Of a stretch of 64,000 bases of DNA, positions 25,901 to 37,053 are shown piece after piece; within the stretch, counting starts at the first letter, position 1; every line of letters begins with the position of its first letter. The translations under genes and the position numbers were made by a program. Below the pieces are notes generated by a model. The model saw nothing but the letters and a program-made list of their open reading frames with translations. It did not search any database and was not told the DNA's origin. Source of the DNA: Rhynochetos jubatus (Eukaryota; Chordata; Aves; Eurypygiformes; Rhynochetidae); contig CM050654.1 in NCBI GenBank assembly GCA_027574665.1, positions 35,979,722 to 36,043,721 of the forward strand, written 5' to 3'.

Positions 25901-28900
25901 AGAAACACCTTTGCTTTGTGGTGTAGATTCACTGCTTTTCTAAGGGAGCTGTTCCAAGTTCCTGCTGGTGTTGCTGTCCCAAGTGTTCCAGCCCTTCCAG
26001 GTTAGGTCTGTTGCAGCAGGCTTGTTGCAGACCAGCTGAAGGGCTCTGTCAGGATGAGGTATCCACGTAGAGCAAAAATTTATCCCTTTTTTTTTTACTG
26101 GGGTGGACTGGCTCTTTACTCACTAGTTTGTACTTTCAAATGGACCGTGAAATACATAGAGATCACTTTCCTGAATGATTGCTGTTTTAAAAGTAAAGTC
26201 AGAGGTGCTTAAGTTTTGTTGGAAAACAGTTACCCTTTTACCTTCTAAATGGAAAACTGACTGGGAAATACAGGGCGGGTCTGTTTTGTACTAGTGTGAA
26301 TGATCGCCGAGCTTCAGAAACAACCTCTAGGAAATAAATGTCGTTTAACTTCTGGGCTTGTTCAGCCACTACCTTGGCTTCTGAGACCACAGTATTGCTG
26401 CGTAGTTGAAATGGTGGGGGTGGGTTCAGTGTGGATATTTGCCCCTCTTTTGGCTTTTGTATGATTTGAGACCACATGTTGTACGAAAGATTCAACTTTA
26501 TAATTGATAATGGTTACGCTTCTGCCTTTTGTTAGATTAGCTAATGGCCCTCCAGATCTGAGATGCTGTTTACTGCATCAGAAGCTTCAGGTAAATACCC
26601 CAAATTTAAGAATGATTTTTCTCCTAAGGAAACTGTCAGAATTGTAGCAATTATTAGCTAAATGTTTTGGTTTTGTAGATTCACTTAAGCTTGAATTACT
26701 GGGTCTGGACTTGGGACAATCTTTGTTATAGCAAAAAGTTCAATGGAATTACTATGTTTTAGATTTATAAGAGATTTTTGGTGATCCTCCAAGTTTTTCT
26801 GTCATTGTTTTCATAAAAGAAGTAATTGCTAAACAATTTATTTTTTTTTTACTTGTTAGATGTTAAATTGCTGCATAGAAAGAAAGAAAGCAAGAGATGA
26901 GGGGAAAAGAGGGAGCGTGTCTGATCGTTCTCCTGGTGGTACTTCTGGGGATGCTGGAAAAGGAGCAGATCACTCTGGAGATAACGCCGATAAGGAAAGA
27001 GAAGTTGGCAAGTCTTGGGAATCGTGGAGTGACAGTGAAGAGGAATTTTTTGAATGTCTAAGTGACACAGAAGATCTTAAAGGAAATGGGCAGGAAAATG
27101 GAAAGAAAGGAGGACCAAAAGAAGGCAGCAAAGAGCCTGTAAACTTAAAACCAGAAGGTCGTCTGCATCCACATGGAAAGCTGACGCTGCTGCACCCAGG
27201 AGAGCCTCTCTACATTCCAATAACACAGGTTGGGTAACAAGAGCTGGGCCAGACGTGCAATAGCACTCATGCCGACACCTAGGGTTGTGAATTGTATATA
27301 GTTTGCAGGCTGTAGCCTTATCTGTTATTAATGTTGCTACATTTTTGGCTGAAGACCTTGTTTTCTATTTTTAAAACTTGATGAGGCTGTTGAACTGAAA
27401 TCTCATGCTTTTTGCTTTATTTGAGAATGGGTCTCCTTACCAAATTTCACTCAAAACAGTTTTTTAAAATAAGAATTCAGTTGTCTTGCCTACCTTAACT
27501 TTGGGGTTCTTTTTCATTTCCAGCTCATGAGGCATCTTCCATCTCCTCCTTACTCTCTTCACAGGAAAGTAGGAACTGCCATGATCCTTCCATGCTGAAG
27601 ATTTCTAGCTGACTGACCATAGTACTGGATCAGTTTTGCTGCTACTTTTTTCCTTTTTCTTCTCTAAAAGGCCAGAGTCATCAGTGTTGTGGTACCATTA
27701 TCTAAAGCCAGTTTATCATGAAACTGTGAGAAATGTGATCTGACACACTTTCCTGTAGAGTGACCGGAGTTGAAACAGGAAGCAGTGGTGTTGGAGGAAG
27801 TAGTTTCAAATCAGCCGTGCCTGAAGAATACAGTATTTTTCATTCACTTATATTATTTGTAATGGATGTTGCTTTGCGTGGGTAAAAGGTATGAGCCGAG
27901 TGTAGTCAGGCAAAATGTTGTCAGTTAATTACGTGCTGCCAGTATTAACAGCCAAAATTCTACATTGCTTTAGGTGGATTTTCATCCATCTCAACACAAT
28001 GCTATCAAAGACTTCTTGGACTTCATCTAGATTTGGCATTTTAACATTATATCCTTTTGTTGTTACTTCATTCCCAGGTTGTTTTCTTTTTAATTTCGTT
28101 TTGTTCGTGCCTTCAGGTGCACAGCTTTAGGCTACACAGTTCAAGCCGTAGAAATTTCTGTCTGTGTTGAGTACAGATAAAGTCAATGAACTCTTGGTGA
28201 GAGAGGGAGCCTTCCGCGCCTGCCTTCCTCAGGGCGAAGTCTCGGAGAGGCTGTTTGTGAAGTTGTCTCTTTCTGTGTTACAGGAACCTGCGCCCATGAC
28301 TGAAGATTTGCTGGAAGAGCAGTCTGAAGTACTGGCAAAACTAGGGACGTCGGCGGAAGGTGCTCACCTTCGGGCCCGCATGCAGAGTGCCTGCTTGCTC
28401 TCAGATATGGAGTCTTTTAAGGTAGTACTACTTGGAATTCTGTGAGACTGCTTTCTTCTTAATCAAACTACCCCTCTTCCTGGTGTTGAACAGTTCTGAA
28501 GGTTCTTCTGATGAGGGTTTTTTCCTCCACAAAACAGTTTCAGAATAGTTTCAAGTTGAACATAAAAACCTGTTGATAAAAATCTTAGAACATGTCAGCA
28601 GTCTATGACTGTCCAGTGTATTCCACTGTAGCTTTCCAGTACATGGGAAGGGAAAAACCCACCAAGTGCAGTTGATAAATTGGGAATTAGTACTTGGCTG
28701 AGCCCTTACAAAATGCTGTCAGAAGAAAACGGACCGTCAAAGTCCTGAATCAAAATGACGTGTGTCTCCCTCCCACCACCTTGCAGATTTAACTTAGTAC
28801 TTTCCGCTGTGTCTAGCTCTGTAAGATGCACTTTAATCAGGCTGCAAATGGTTAAAATGTAAAGGTGGTTTGTGGTTTAAAGAAAATTGAACACGTTCAC

Positions 28901-31900
28901 AATTCTGGCCTCTGGGGAGGTGGACATAGTTTTTCTGTACAGCTGAAGGTATTTTGTTTGTTAGTAGGAAGGATAAGTTGTCACTGTTCAGAAGTCCTGT
29001 ACAGCTGTTTGTCAGATTAGGACTGGACTAGTGTTTTTGGGTAACTTGCTCTGTTTCTTTCCTGAGCTCTGCAGAGGGAGCTGAGAGCACTTACACTGCT
29101 ATCATCAAAGGATCTCAAAACTCTAAAAAGATAGGAGATTCTGTCATGGAATAGCTATATACACATATATATACAGAAAAAATTATTGCGATGTTACGTT
29201 GTAGTACATCAGTATCCATTTATTAGCAGCGATTTGTGGCCATTAGATACACGTAGCAGTTTTGTTTCTACGGTGCAAGTGATCTAAAACCTCAGAGTAA
29301 GGATACAGAACCATAGTTGGAAGTGGGAGCGCACCGTTGATCGGTGCATTGAATAAAAGCCGCTTTCCTTTTATGTGCTGGACCTGTGGACCTATGTGTT
29401 TGTGCTGACCTCGTATCTGGAGTGCTGTGTCCAGTTCTGGGCTCCTCAGCTCCAGCAGGACAAGGAGCTACTGGAGAGGGTCCGGCACAGGGCCACGGAG
29501 ATAGTGAAGGACCTGGAGCACCTTCCGTATGAGGAAAGGCTGAGAGAGCTGGGGCTGTTCAGCTTGGAGAAGAGGAGGCTGAGGGGGATCTTATCAATGC
29601 TTATCAATATCTAAAGGGTGGGTGTGAGGAGGATGGGGCCAGGCTCTGCTCAGTGGTGTCCAGTGACAGGACTAGGGGCACTGGCCATAACCTGGCAAAC
29701 AGAAGGTTCAACCTGAACGTGAGGAAACCCTTCTTCCCTGTGAGGGTGACAGAGCCCTGGGACGGGCTGCCCAGAGAGGGGGGGAGTCTCCTTCCCTGGG
29801 GACTTTCCAAAGCCGCCTGGACTTGTTCCTGTGTGATCTGCTCTGGGTGATCCTGCTCTGGCAGGGGGGTTGGACTAGATGATCTCTAGAGGTCCCTTCC
29901 AACCCCTACCACTCTGTGAATCTGTGAATCTATGAGAAATGGAGGGGTGTTCTTGTTTGGGGGAGATTTTTTTGAAGTTCCTTTTTAAAGGAAGAAGAAG
30001 AAAAGGTGAATTTTCTTACTGGAGTGTTAAAAGATGGAAAGCTGTGCTGAAAGCGTCGTTATGTAGCACAGTGGTTCTTTTAGGCTTGGGCTGTTTTTAA
30101 TCTAAGTCTTTAGTGGTATAAGCTTGTGCATAAAAAAACAAGTGAAAATTGGTATTTATTGCATGTGTCAAGTACCAGAAGCTTGAATGAACAGTTTCAT
30201 TTTGAGCTTGCCTGAAATAACTGGTGAATATACTGTTTTGGGAGGGATAAGAGGAAGGTTTCTTTGGTTTTGTTGATGGTGTGGGATTTTTCCCCCTCAC
30301 TGTTTCGGTTTATATTTCCTTCATCTACCTCGCCTTCCAAGGTCTCTTTCCTAGGGTACAGTTTGCTGACTGGGAACAGAATCCCCTGAGTTTTGGCTCC
30401 TAGCCTGTGCTCTACCCACTAAACAGTATTTCCTTCCTACCCAGAGGTTATGTTTTTGTAGGATTTTACAAGGACAAATTTTCTCTCCATTCCAGGCAGC
30501 TAATCCTGGCTGTTGTCTGGAGGATTTTGTGCGGTGGTACTCCCCTCGGGATTACATCGAAGAAGAAGTGGTTGATGAAAAGGGGAATGTAGTAATTAAG
30601 GGCGAGCTGAGCGCCCGAATGAAGATTCCTAGCAACATGTGGGTAGAGGCCTGGGAGACGGCAAAACCAGTCCCAGCCCGGAGGCAGAAGAGACTGTTCG
30701 ATGACACTAGAGAGGCAGAGAAGGTAAAAAGCTCTGGGCAGCGACAGTCTGATCTGTAACGCCTTGTACAAACTTACAGCAGCCCTTCCTCCTGCAAGAT
30801 GTAAATGTTAACTCGTCATCGCACTGTGTTCTTGGAGTTACTGAACTGTTTCATACAGGGCTCAGGGTTCATCAGAAATTCTTGCTGCCGTACTACAGTG
30901 TGTTTGAAGTACCTCAATTAATTAGTGTGTGGAATGTTACTTTACAAGCTGCGTTACTCAGGTACTTCTTTGAACTGTTAGTAAGTAAACCAGATTTTTA
31001 TCTGCATGTAAGTGTTGGGAGGCTGGAGTGTTCCTAAAACGTAATTATTTTTAGTTTCATTCTAACCTGTTGGGACCTTAAGCAACCACTGAGGATTCAT
31101 GTAAAAGTACCTACTGAGTCTTGTCTGACAAGGGTGCTCTCTTCTTGTGAGTTCTTCAACGTAGCTGCTCATCTTTTGTAGTGAACCTGATCTTTGGGAA
31201 GTAGTTTTGATCACTAATGTGTTACATATTCCAATGTTGTAGGTGCTTCATTACCTTGCAGTTCAGAAACCAGCTGACCTGGCAAGGCATCTCTTGCCTT
31301 GCATCATCCATGCAGCTGTACTCAAGGTAAAGGAAGAAGGTAAATAATGTTTAATAAATCATTATCATATTTTCAGGTGAACACTGATTCAATAACTACA
31401 ACTTCCTTGTTTCTTTCCCTCCCAATAGAAGTCCTAGAAGATATATCTTCAGTTAAGAAGATTATTAAGCAGATAATATCCCATTCCAGTATGGTTCTGC
31501 GATTCCCTAATGCGGAGGACAAGAAGTTGGAAGTAAGGCTTTTATACTGGTTTAAAACAGTTAATAAGGATTAATAGACTTGTACACTGTTCATGGGAGG
31601 GCTAAAAGAACACGTGTTTAATTTTGATTTTTGCCAAACCCCTGCAGGAAATCATTGCTCAGATTATGAGTGTGGAAGCTATCATCGCCAGGGCCAGGTC
31701 TCTGAAAGCTAAATTTGGAGTAGAGAAATGTGAAAACGAGGAGGAGAGAGAAGATCTACAAAGGTGAGTAACGATTTCCATATCCCCCTGCCCCATCTTG
31801 TTTTCTTCTTCCTCTCATGCCCTTATTTGTAGTTTATAAAGCTGTCCGATTATTTACTTACTGCTTAAGAGGACTAATATGTCATGTTAAAAAATAAAAC

Positions 31901-34900
31901 CCTCTTGTTAACCTCTTGGTGCTGTGCTGAGAGGCAGAGGTGACGTTTTTGGAGTACGTGCTGGGAGTGCAGAGGAGTGATGTCTGACCAGTGCAGCATC
32001 TTTGTGCTCAGAAAGAATCGTCACGCCGTTACTTCTGTGTGGCTGACACCATGAAGGCTGTTCATGTTGAATTTACACATCTGCATTAGGAGCCTGGGTT
32101 CCATTTACAGTTAACTGAGAGAATTAGGTCCTTGCAGAGGCTGAGTTGCAGCCTAGGCGTTAACTGCCTCCGCTGCTGGAGTTGCACCGCAAACAGCTCT
32201 ATCATCCTGACCTTGTGTGGGAGACTGCTGTCTGCAGCTTGGTTCTGAAAGATCCTGAAAGACGTGGAAGAACGGCTGCTTGTACTGGCATGAAAGAGAG
32301 CGACAAGGGGGGAGGGAAGAACTGTGGGCTAAGGGGGCTTCAGTGTTTAGGGGAGTAAAGGGATGATAGCGTTTGAGTGGGATGCTGAGAAATGTCAGGG
32401 TTTTCTCCTTAAACTTCTACAACGGAGAACTCTTGAGTGTGTCTGCCAGTTCTCGCTCTGTGCAGACGACGCTAGGTGGAGAAACCTCACAGGAAACAGT
32501 TCTGGGTTTAGCCAACTGGATACAGCTGAGAATTAAATATTCCCGTTTCCTTTTTAATATTTTGTATCACCAGATTTGTCAACTGTCTGCTGGAGCAGCC
32601 AGAAGTGTCGGTTGTTGGTGCAGGAAGAGGACCTGCCGGTAGCATTATTCACAAGCTGTTCGTGAATGCTCAGAGGGTAAGAGCGAGCTCTCCACTGCTT
32701 TGCAGACACTTCTAATTTAAGCAGTATGAGGCAACGACTTTCCACATAATGCCGGTTTATTTCGTCCGCATATGTGCATGTATTGCCATAAATGTGCTTG
32801 AGGTTGTTTTTGTGATGTTCAACGTGAATTTGGCAATAACAGAACCTTGCAAGATGAAGGAAGAGTAAGTAACCTGGGGTGTTAGAGCTAGATGGGTAGA
32901 TCGAGGTGTCACTCATGTTAGATTTACTTCAAATGGTGCTATCAGTAACGCTGCTGTGGGCACAAATTTCTGCTTTATTCAAGTTACACAAGATAGGCAA
33001 CATCACAGCAAGAGCAGTCGAGCGTGGTGACTGTTTCACATAGGAATGTAGAGAAACACACTGTAATTAAATACTTCAGGAGGAGTAACTCTGTAGTCTG
33101 AGGCTTATACTTGGAATACTTGAGATTTCTGTGGAAACCAGTGTGCTTAGGAAGAGTTTCAGTTCTTTCCAGTACAACTCTACAGTATTCGGTTTGCTTA
33201 TTGCCAGGGGCGTGTGTATTTGCTGGAAACCCTTCCCCGCCTACATTGGTATGAATATTCCCCTTTTCTCTTTAAGCAGTCTGTGTAATAATTAGCCTTA
33301 GAAGTATTAATTTCCAAACCTTTTGGACTGCAGTCAGCCTTCAGTTTCTGTCAGAATTACAGCTGTTCATAGCACTGAATTATCTAACTCACATTTCACT
33401 ACAGTGGTAATAACAAGGTGGGGTAGTATTGCAGACATCTTGGAGCCTGAAATCCTGTTTGGAAATCACTGCTGGAACGTTTTTGTGATTGGGAATTAGG
33501 CTCTTTTGGATGCTTTTATAATAATCATCTGTATTTTGCAAGTCAGCATAAAAAGGACCATTCTGAAAACAGACCATAGTTATTCTGAAAAATGAAAATC
33601 AGAACATTCATTTTATCCTTCTAGTCTCTAGGGAAAATCTGGTGGCAAATCTCTACTTCAGCCAGCCTTACTTAGACTTCCCTGTAAGGCCTAGATTGTG
33701 TCCTGAAGGGTGTGCGAGCGTATGCACTGGCCTTTTTAACACTGAGGCACTGTGTTTTTAAAGCTGAGTAAGAGTTTCTAGTGTTAATGTTCGATAAAGA
33801 TGGGTGTCCATTTCTAGGTGTTGTTTCTTCTGAAACATCAGTACCAAGCTGGGTTACAGACAGTTGCCGCTAGTTGCTGGTCACTGTTAATTAAGACTCC
33901 TTAGGGGATAGGGGTGACTGTGTCTAGCAAAACCCCCTCGTGCTTAGTGTACCATGAATTACTTCACTGGAGAGCCCTCTGGTAAATTGAATTTGAATGA
34001 CTTCCTTGTTCATTACCTTTTGAACCTGGACTCCTCTCTGAGTTGTGTAAAATGTGCTGTTATATTCTCAAGTTTTCTCAGGAAAACGATAGCAAGTGCA
34101 TGTTCTTGGAAGCAGAGTGCATGATGTCTCTTAAACCTGCAATCTCCTCCTAACCTCTTGTAAGTCACCTCTGACTTGCCTTTGTTTCTGTCTTTCATCA
34201 CTGGTTCTTTTCTCATCCCTTTCCAAGCTGACTGAATCTTCTGATGAGGTAACCAACTTTGTCCCTCGTTTCCCACTCATCTTCCCTAGCTGCATAGAGT
34301 TGAACCTGTTGGTAGATAGAGTGCAGCAGCCTGATTTAGTCTGTCCCGTTGTTCACGTATTGGGCGTGTAAAAACAATTTTGTGTTTCCAGAATGGTTTT
34401 TCTTCATTCACAGACTTTATTTTTTAGAGCCAAACAGGTAGTGAAAAGAGAGAGAAATCTTACAAACAAACAAACAAAAAACCCTAATGAAAAACACCAA
34501 AACATACAAACAAAAAGCCCAAACCGAAAGAAAAATGCCATTTCCTCAAACAAATATCAACATCTTCTGATGCTGAAATATGTGGCCTTGCCTTTCTAAT
34601 TCTTTGCTGTTGCTGTGTTGCGTTTACTGGACGGCCAGACGTTTGGGGGTTCGGGTAGAGATGGAGAGAACCGGAATGTCACACGTACCAGTACGTACTG
34701 AAACGACAGAGGTTTGAGGAAGAACTGGGGTAGCTGCATGAAGCAGCGTAGCACAGGGAACACCCTCTCTGATGGTTTCTTCTTGTGAGAAGGAGTGGCA
34801 CGTGTCCCTGGTGACTTCTGCAGCAGAGAGGGGTGGGTCCCCGCACCTAGGGAGCACAGGGGAGATGGGGGGGAGAAGAGGTGCAGTAGGGCAGCTGAGA

Positions 34901-35811
34901 GGGGCTGTGGGGGTTGTCCAGTGGGTTGTGTCACACCTCGGTGACGCTGACAAGCTTGCGTTGTGTATACTTGAATTGGGACCCTGCAGGGTATTGGGGT
35001 GTTCACATGTATGTGTAATTAGAGAATGGTTTGGGGCTGATTGGAGCATGCCAGCCCTTCTTCCAGGATCCAGACTTCAGTGTTGCTATTGGTTCTGGGG
35101 CAGTGAGCATCAGTGGAGATTGCACAGCATCGCACTTGCTCTGTCATTTCTCTTTGGCCATGAAAAGCACCTGTGGCAGTAGGATTTGGATTTTGAAGAG
35201 GCAGGTGACTTTTGTCAAGACTCCAGTCGTGTGATGGTTGTTTTTAAAGGGAGGCTGGCTGGGCCTCGTGTAGCTGAGCACAGAGCCTGCTTGAAAAGGG
35301 CGTTCTGGCCAGTCAAACCCCTCGCTTCACACTGCCAAAAAATGAGGAGCTTAGGCTGAGCTTTACCATCCACACATGAAGGTTCTTCCATTTGATTGCG
35401 CACAGTTGAGTTCTTGACATCCCATTAGTGTCTTGCTGTGTGTACACATAGAGCCTTTTGACGTGCCTACCATTTCTGATCTTGCCCCGTCCCTCTTACG
35501 AAATACCTTCTGAATCGTTGCGTTGAGGAACAGCTTGCCCTGTAATTATACCTCTGCTCTTATTTAAGGTTTCTGCAGCACCTCCGCTTGATGAAGAATT
35601 GAGGAGATCGGGTTCAGCAGAGGAGCGGAGACTCAACATGGGAGCTGTTTCGGATTTCCCACCGCCCACGGGTCGGGAGGTGATTTTGCGCACGACCGTC
35701 CCCCGCCCCGCCCCTTACTCCAAGCCGTTGCCCCAGCGCATGTACAGCGTGCTGACGAAGGAAGATTTCCGACTCGCAGGTGCCTTTTCAGCAGATACGA
35801 CGTTCTTCTGA
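13890..35811 (+). CDS. RAB3GAP1: RAB3GAP1, Rab3 GTPase-activating protein catalytic subunit, complete (24 exons, 986 aa)
   Basis: All 24 exons join in phase to 2961 nt, five residues longer than the 981-residue human protein. The protein runs MAADSEPESEVFEITDF... to ...LAGAFSADTTFF. With RAB3GAP2 it forms the Rab3GAP complex, which stimulates Rab3 GTP hydrolysis and acts as exchange factor for Rab18 at the ER; human loss causes Warburg Micro syndrome. The catalytic region is in exons 17-20; the arginine known as Arg728 in human most likely corresponds to R731 here (GELSARMKIP). Variable parts are the linker in exon 14 (DKPADGSESRSSTSGG) and the Lys/Gly-rich stretch in exon 17 before the acidic SWSDSEEEFFECLSD block. 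The start is fixed by the TISU element and CpG island. No frameshift or lost splice site was seen. It is head-to-head with MAP3K19 and tail-to-tail with ZRANB3. Confidence 0.98.
14006..14061 (+). CDS. RAB3GAP1: RAB3GAP1 coding exon 2
   Basis: Residues 7-25, PESEVFEITDFTTASEWE; acceptor cccgcag, donor gtaggt; Arg25 codon split. Confidence 0.97.
14916..14991 (+). CDS. RAB3GAP1: RAB3GAP1 coding exon 3
   Basis: Residues 25-50, FISKVEEVLNDWKLIG...; acceptor taatag, donor gtgagt. Confidence 0.97.
14992..16233 (+). other. RAB3GAP1 intron 3
   Basis: 1.24 kb between exons 3 and 4. No further gene or repeat recognised apart from the terminal T run. Confidence 0.7.
16234..16366 (+). CDS. RAB3GAP1: RAB3GAP1 coding exon 4
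   Basis: Residues 51-94, GVYTTGAWEEKSDEISFADF...; a 16-17 nt T run precedes the acceptor gtgcag. Confidence 0.97.
16602..16680 (+). CDS. RAB3GAP1: RAB3GAP1 coding exon 5
   Basis: Residues 95-121, ...LPMQDLLCMNNDFPPRAHCL; donor gtacgt splits the Trp codon. Confidence 0.97.
17355..17474 (+). CDS. RAB3GAP1: RAB3GAP1 coding exon 6
   Basis: Residues 121-161, YGLREFVVIAPAANNDAVLS...; a CT-repeat polypyrimidine tract precedes the acceptor. Confidence 0.97.
18039..18204 (+). CDS. RAB3GAP1: RAB3GAP1 coding exon 7
   Basis: Residues 161-216, QVPLFVQIHHKWRRMYVGEC..., almost unchanged from human. Confidence 0.97.
18699..18798 (+). CDS. RAB3GAP1: RAB3GAP1 coding exon 8
   Basis: Residues 217-249, GCPLTPLPPVSMAIRLTYVL...; donor gtagga. 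Confidence 0.97.
18799..20846 (+). other. RAB3GAP1 intron 8
   Basis: 2.05 kb. Open frames at 19682-20014 and 20521-20835 show no splice-supported or familiar protein. Nothing recognised. Confidence 0.7.
20847..20928 (+). CDS. RAB3GAP1: RAB3GAP1 coding exon 9
   Basis: Residues 250-277, IDALVGGEVGGLEFGKLPFG... Confidence 0.97.
21710..21778 (+). CDS. RAB3GAP1: RAB3GAP1 coding exon 10
   Basis: Residues 277-300, ELHLATTWPHLTEGIIVDND... Confidence 0.97.
22477..22550 (+). CDS. RAB3GAP1: RAB3GAP1 coding exon 11
   Basis: Residues 300-324, DLDPVQAPQWSVRVRKADNP... Confidence 0.97.
22958..23050 (+). CDS. RAB3GAP1: RAB3GAP1 coding exon 12
   Basis: Residues 325-355, DFLTEFFKLCRRKESTDEIL... Confidence 0.97.
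23051..24451 (+). other. RAB3GAP1 intron 12
   Basis: 1.4 kb, T-rich. The open frame at 23378-23770 is low-complexity and hydrophobic and is not supported. Confidence 0.7.
24452..24621 (+). CDS. RAB3GAP1: RAB3GAP1 coding exon 13
   Basis: Residues 356-412, EVADISHALSKLTEPAPVPI...; the basic KKKIRKHRG stretch is kept. Confidence 0.97.
24938..25036 (+). CDS. RAB3GAP1: RAB3GAP1 coding exon 14
   Basis: Residues 413-445, FLFPDATDKPADGSESRSST...; a variable low-complexity linker. Confidence 0.96.
25366..25538 (+). CDS. RAB3GAP1: RAB3GAP1 coding exon 15
   Basis: Residues 446-503, NLFSQFKSAPADSLTYKLAL... Confidence 0.97.
26536..26590 (+). CDS. RAB3GAP1: RAB3GAP1 coding exon 16
   Basis: Residues 503-521, LANGPPDLRCCLLHQKLQ. 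Confidence 0.97.
26860..27228 (+). CDS. RAB3GAP1: RAB3GAP1 coding exon 17
   Basis: Residues 522-644, the longest internal exon. MLNCCIERKKARDEG, a variable Gly/Lys part, the conserved SWSDSEEEFFECLSD acidic block, then GKLTLLHPGEPLYIPITQ. Confidence 0.97.
28284..28421 (+). CDS. RAB3GAP1: RAB3GAP1 coding exon 18
   Basis: Residues 645-690, EPAPMTEDLLEEQSEVLAKL...; weak-looking donor gtagta. Confidence 0.96.
29400..29937 (+). mobile_element. CR1 LINE, truncated, in RAB3GAP1 intron 18
   Basis: Same-strand CR1 3' fragment: LECCVQFWAPQLQQDKELLE, then EERLRELGLFSLEKRRLRG, then the 3' UTR ending in ggtcccttccaacccctacc and short repeats of the type tctgtgaa (3' tail). The reading frame is broken. 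The 5' limit is approximate. Confidence 0.93.
30496..30723 (+). CDS. RAB3GAP1: RAB3GAP1 coding exon 19 (catalytic region)
   Basis: Residues 691-766, ...LEDFVRWYSPRDYIEEEVVD..., with GELSARMKIP holding the probable catalytic arginine (R731 here). Confidence 0.97.
31243..31339 (+). CDS. RAB3GAP1: RAB3GAP1 coding exon 20
   Basis: Residues 767-798, VLHYLAVQKPADLARHLLPC...; an internal aaggtaaagg could mimic a donor, but homology places the end at GAAGAAG before gtaaat. Confidence 0.95.
31429..31532 (+). CDS. RAB3GAP1: RAB3GAP1 coding exon 21
   Basis: Residues 799-833, VLEDISSVKKIIKQIISHSS... Confidence 0.97.
31648..31763 (+). CDS. RAB3GAP1: RAB3GAP1 coding exon 22
   Basis: Residues 834-872, EIIAQIMSVEAIIARARSLK..., followed by a Glu-rich run. 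Confidence 0.97.
32574..32676 (+). CDS. RAB3GAP1: RAB3GAP1 coding exon 23
   Basis: Residues 872-906, FVNCLLEQPEVSVVGAGRGP..., ending HKLFVNAQR. Confidence 0.97.
32677..35568 (+). other. RAB3GAP1 intron 23 (2.9 kb)
   Basis: The longest RAB3GAP1 intron. It contains an A-rich (AAAC)n-like tract near 34466-34520. Overlapping frames around 34600-35180 on both strands look composition-driven. No gene recognised. Confidence 0.7.
34466..34520. repeat. A-rich (AAAC)n-like simple repeat
   Basis: Imperfect aaac units followed by A-rich sequence. Confidence 0.6.
35569..35811 (+). CDS. RAB3GAP1: RAB3GAP1 terminal coding exon 24
   Basis: Residues 907-986 and stop TGA. VSAAPPLDEELRRSGSAEER is variable; PYSKPLPQRMYSVLTKEDFR is nearly identical to human. 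Confidence 0.97.
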   Translation, partial: VSAAPPLDEELRRSGSAEERRLNMGAVSDFPPPTGREVILRTTVPRPAPYSKPLPQRMYSVLTKEDFRLAGAFSADTTFF

Positions 35812-36770
35812 TGTCACTGTGATGCGGTGTCACCTTGTGTGTCTTCACAAGTCCAATGCTTTTCCTTTCCCTTCCGGGAAGTCAACACTGACAGACTGGT
35901 GGGCTTGTGGTGAGGAGAAATGCGGTCGGCACTGGTGCTGGAGTGTGGGGTGCCCAGGGACAGAGCTAAACTGGCAGCTGAGAAGGATGCCTGTAGCATC
36001 TCTGACTTGGAGGTTTGGGATGGCTTCATGGTAGTTTTAATGGGATCTTTGGTGAGGAAAGCTTAGCAATCTCCTCTCTGTCCAAAGGGAGCGTATTACT
36101 GGGGTTTTTTGCATTAGCTTGTTTAATACTGGACAGGAATGAGCTGTATACAAATACTTCATGTTGAAATTCATGCAGAATGTGCTGCTTTACAGTTCTT
36201 AATCAGACTTTATTACGTGACATTAGTCTACTTAAATCAATGTGCAAACATTTAAGTAATTTGTATTTATTGCTAATCATAAATACTAAGCCTAGTATAC
36301 GCTAAACTCTGGGCATTGCAGCGGTTGGCCGAAAGGATCTTGTTTTGGACACTTCTCTCAAAGAGAAATAAATATATTTGGGGCTGGAAGTGGATAGTCA
36401 GCCTGGCAACCTGCAGTTGGACCACTGACGGTTTGGGAAACTTGTCCCCTGCTCGCAGGGAGGGGTATAACGCTGCACGTAAAGCACACGTACGGAGGTG
36501 TTTCACTGCAGGCAACTTGCTGGTAGTACTGAGGCGGTTGGAATGCACAGTGTGTTGCTGATCTGGTAGGGGGAACCGATGCTATCACCTGCTGTAAGCC
36601 CCTGGCTGCCCTGCAAGCACTGTGACCTGTATGTGCCAACGTTGCTTTGCAGTGATCCTCGTGCGTGGTAGTGAGAAGCAGCAGGAGATCAGCGCTACTT
36701 TACAATGAAATGTAAAAACAGCTACAGTATTGTCGATGTTACTCAATAAATCTGAAGTTATTATTGCCTA
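35812..36770 (+). other. RAB3GAP1: RAB3GAP1 3' UTR (predicted)
   Basis: From the stop to just past the AATAAA at 36745-36750, which is the best polyadenylation signal. A weaker earlier AATAAA lies at 36367-36372, so a shorter form is possible. Confidence 0.55.
36745..36750 (+). terminator. Candidate RAB3GAP1 polyadenylation signal
   Basis: AATAAA on the gene strand, about 0.93 kb after the stop codon. Confidence 0.5.
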
Positions 36771-37053
36771 TCAGACTTCTTTGGGTACTAGCCCTGGTTT
36801 TGCCAAAATACCTTTTAACTCATCCTTGCACACTTAGGCCTAGGAACAGCATTGTTTATGACTGGGCCTGCATTAAGTAGAGGAGTGAAGTTAAGTTCTG
36901 TCTCAAAGAGTAGAGTCCCAGGTATTACCCTAAAACTTCTGAGGGGATGGCTGTCAGGGCTAGAGTGTTTCCCTCAGAGAAACTTGTATCAAGTAGAACT
37001 ATATGGCAGGATAAAGAAGAGTTCAGAGAAAATCTTGTCACAGAATTTGTTCT

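Noticed and set aside
29155-29178. Short AT dinucleotide patch (atatacacatatatata)
   Set aside because: Too short and imperfect to call a microsatellite of interest.
34596-35182. Three overlapping frames of about 136-141 residues in RAB3GAP1 intron 23
   Set aside because: Present on both strands at once with no familiar domain, no splice signals and no RNA support; likely composition.
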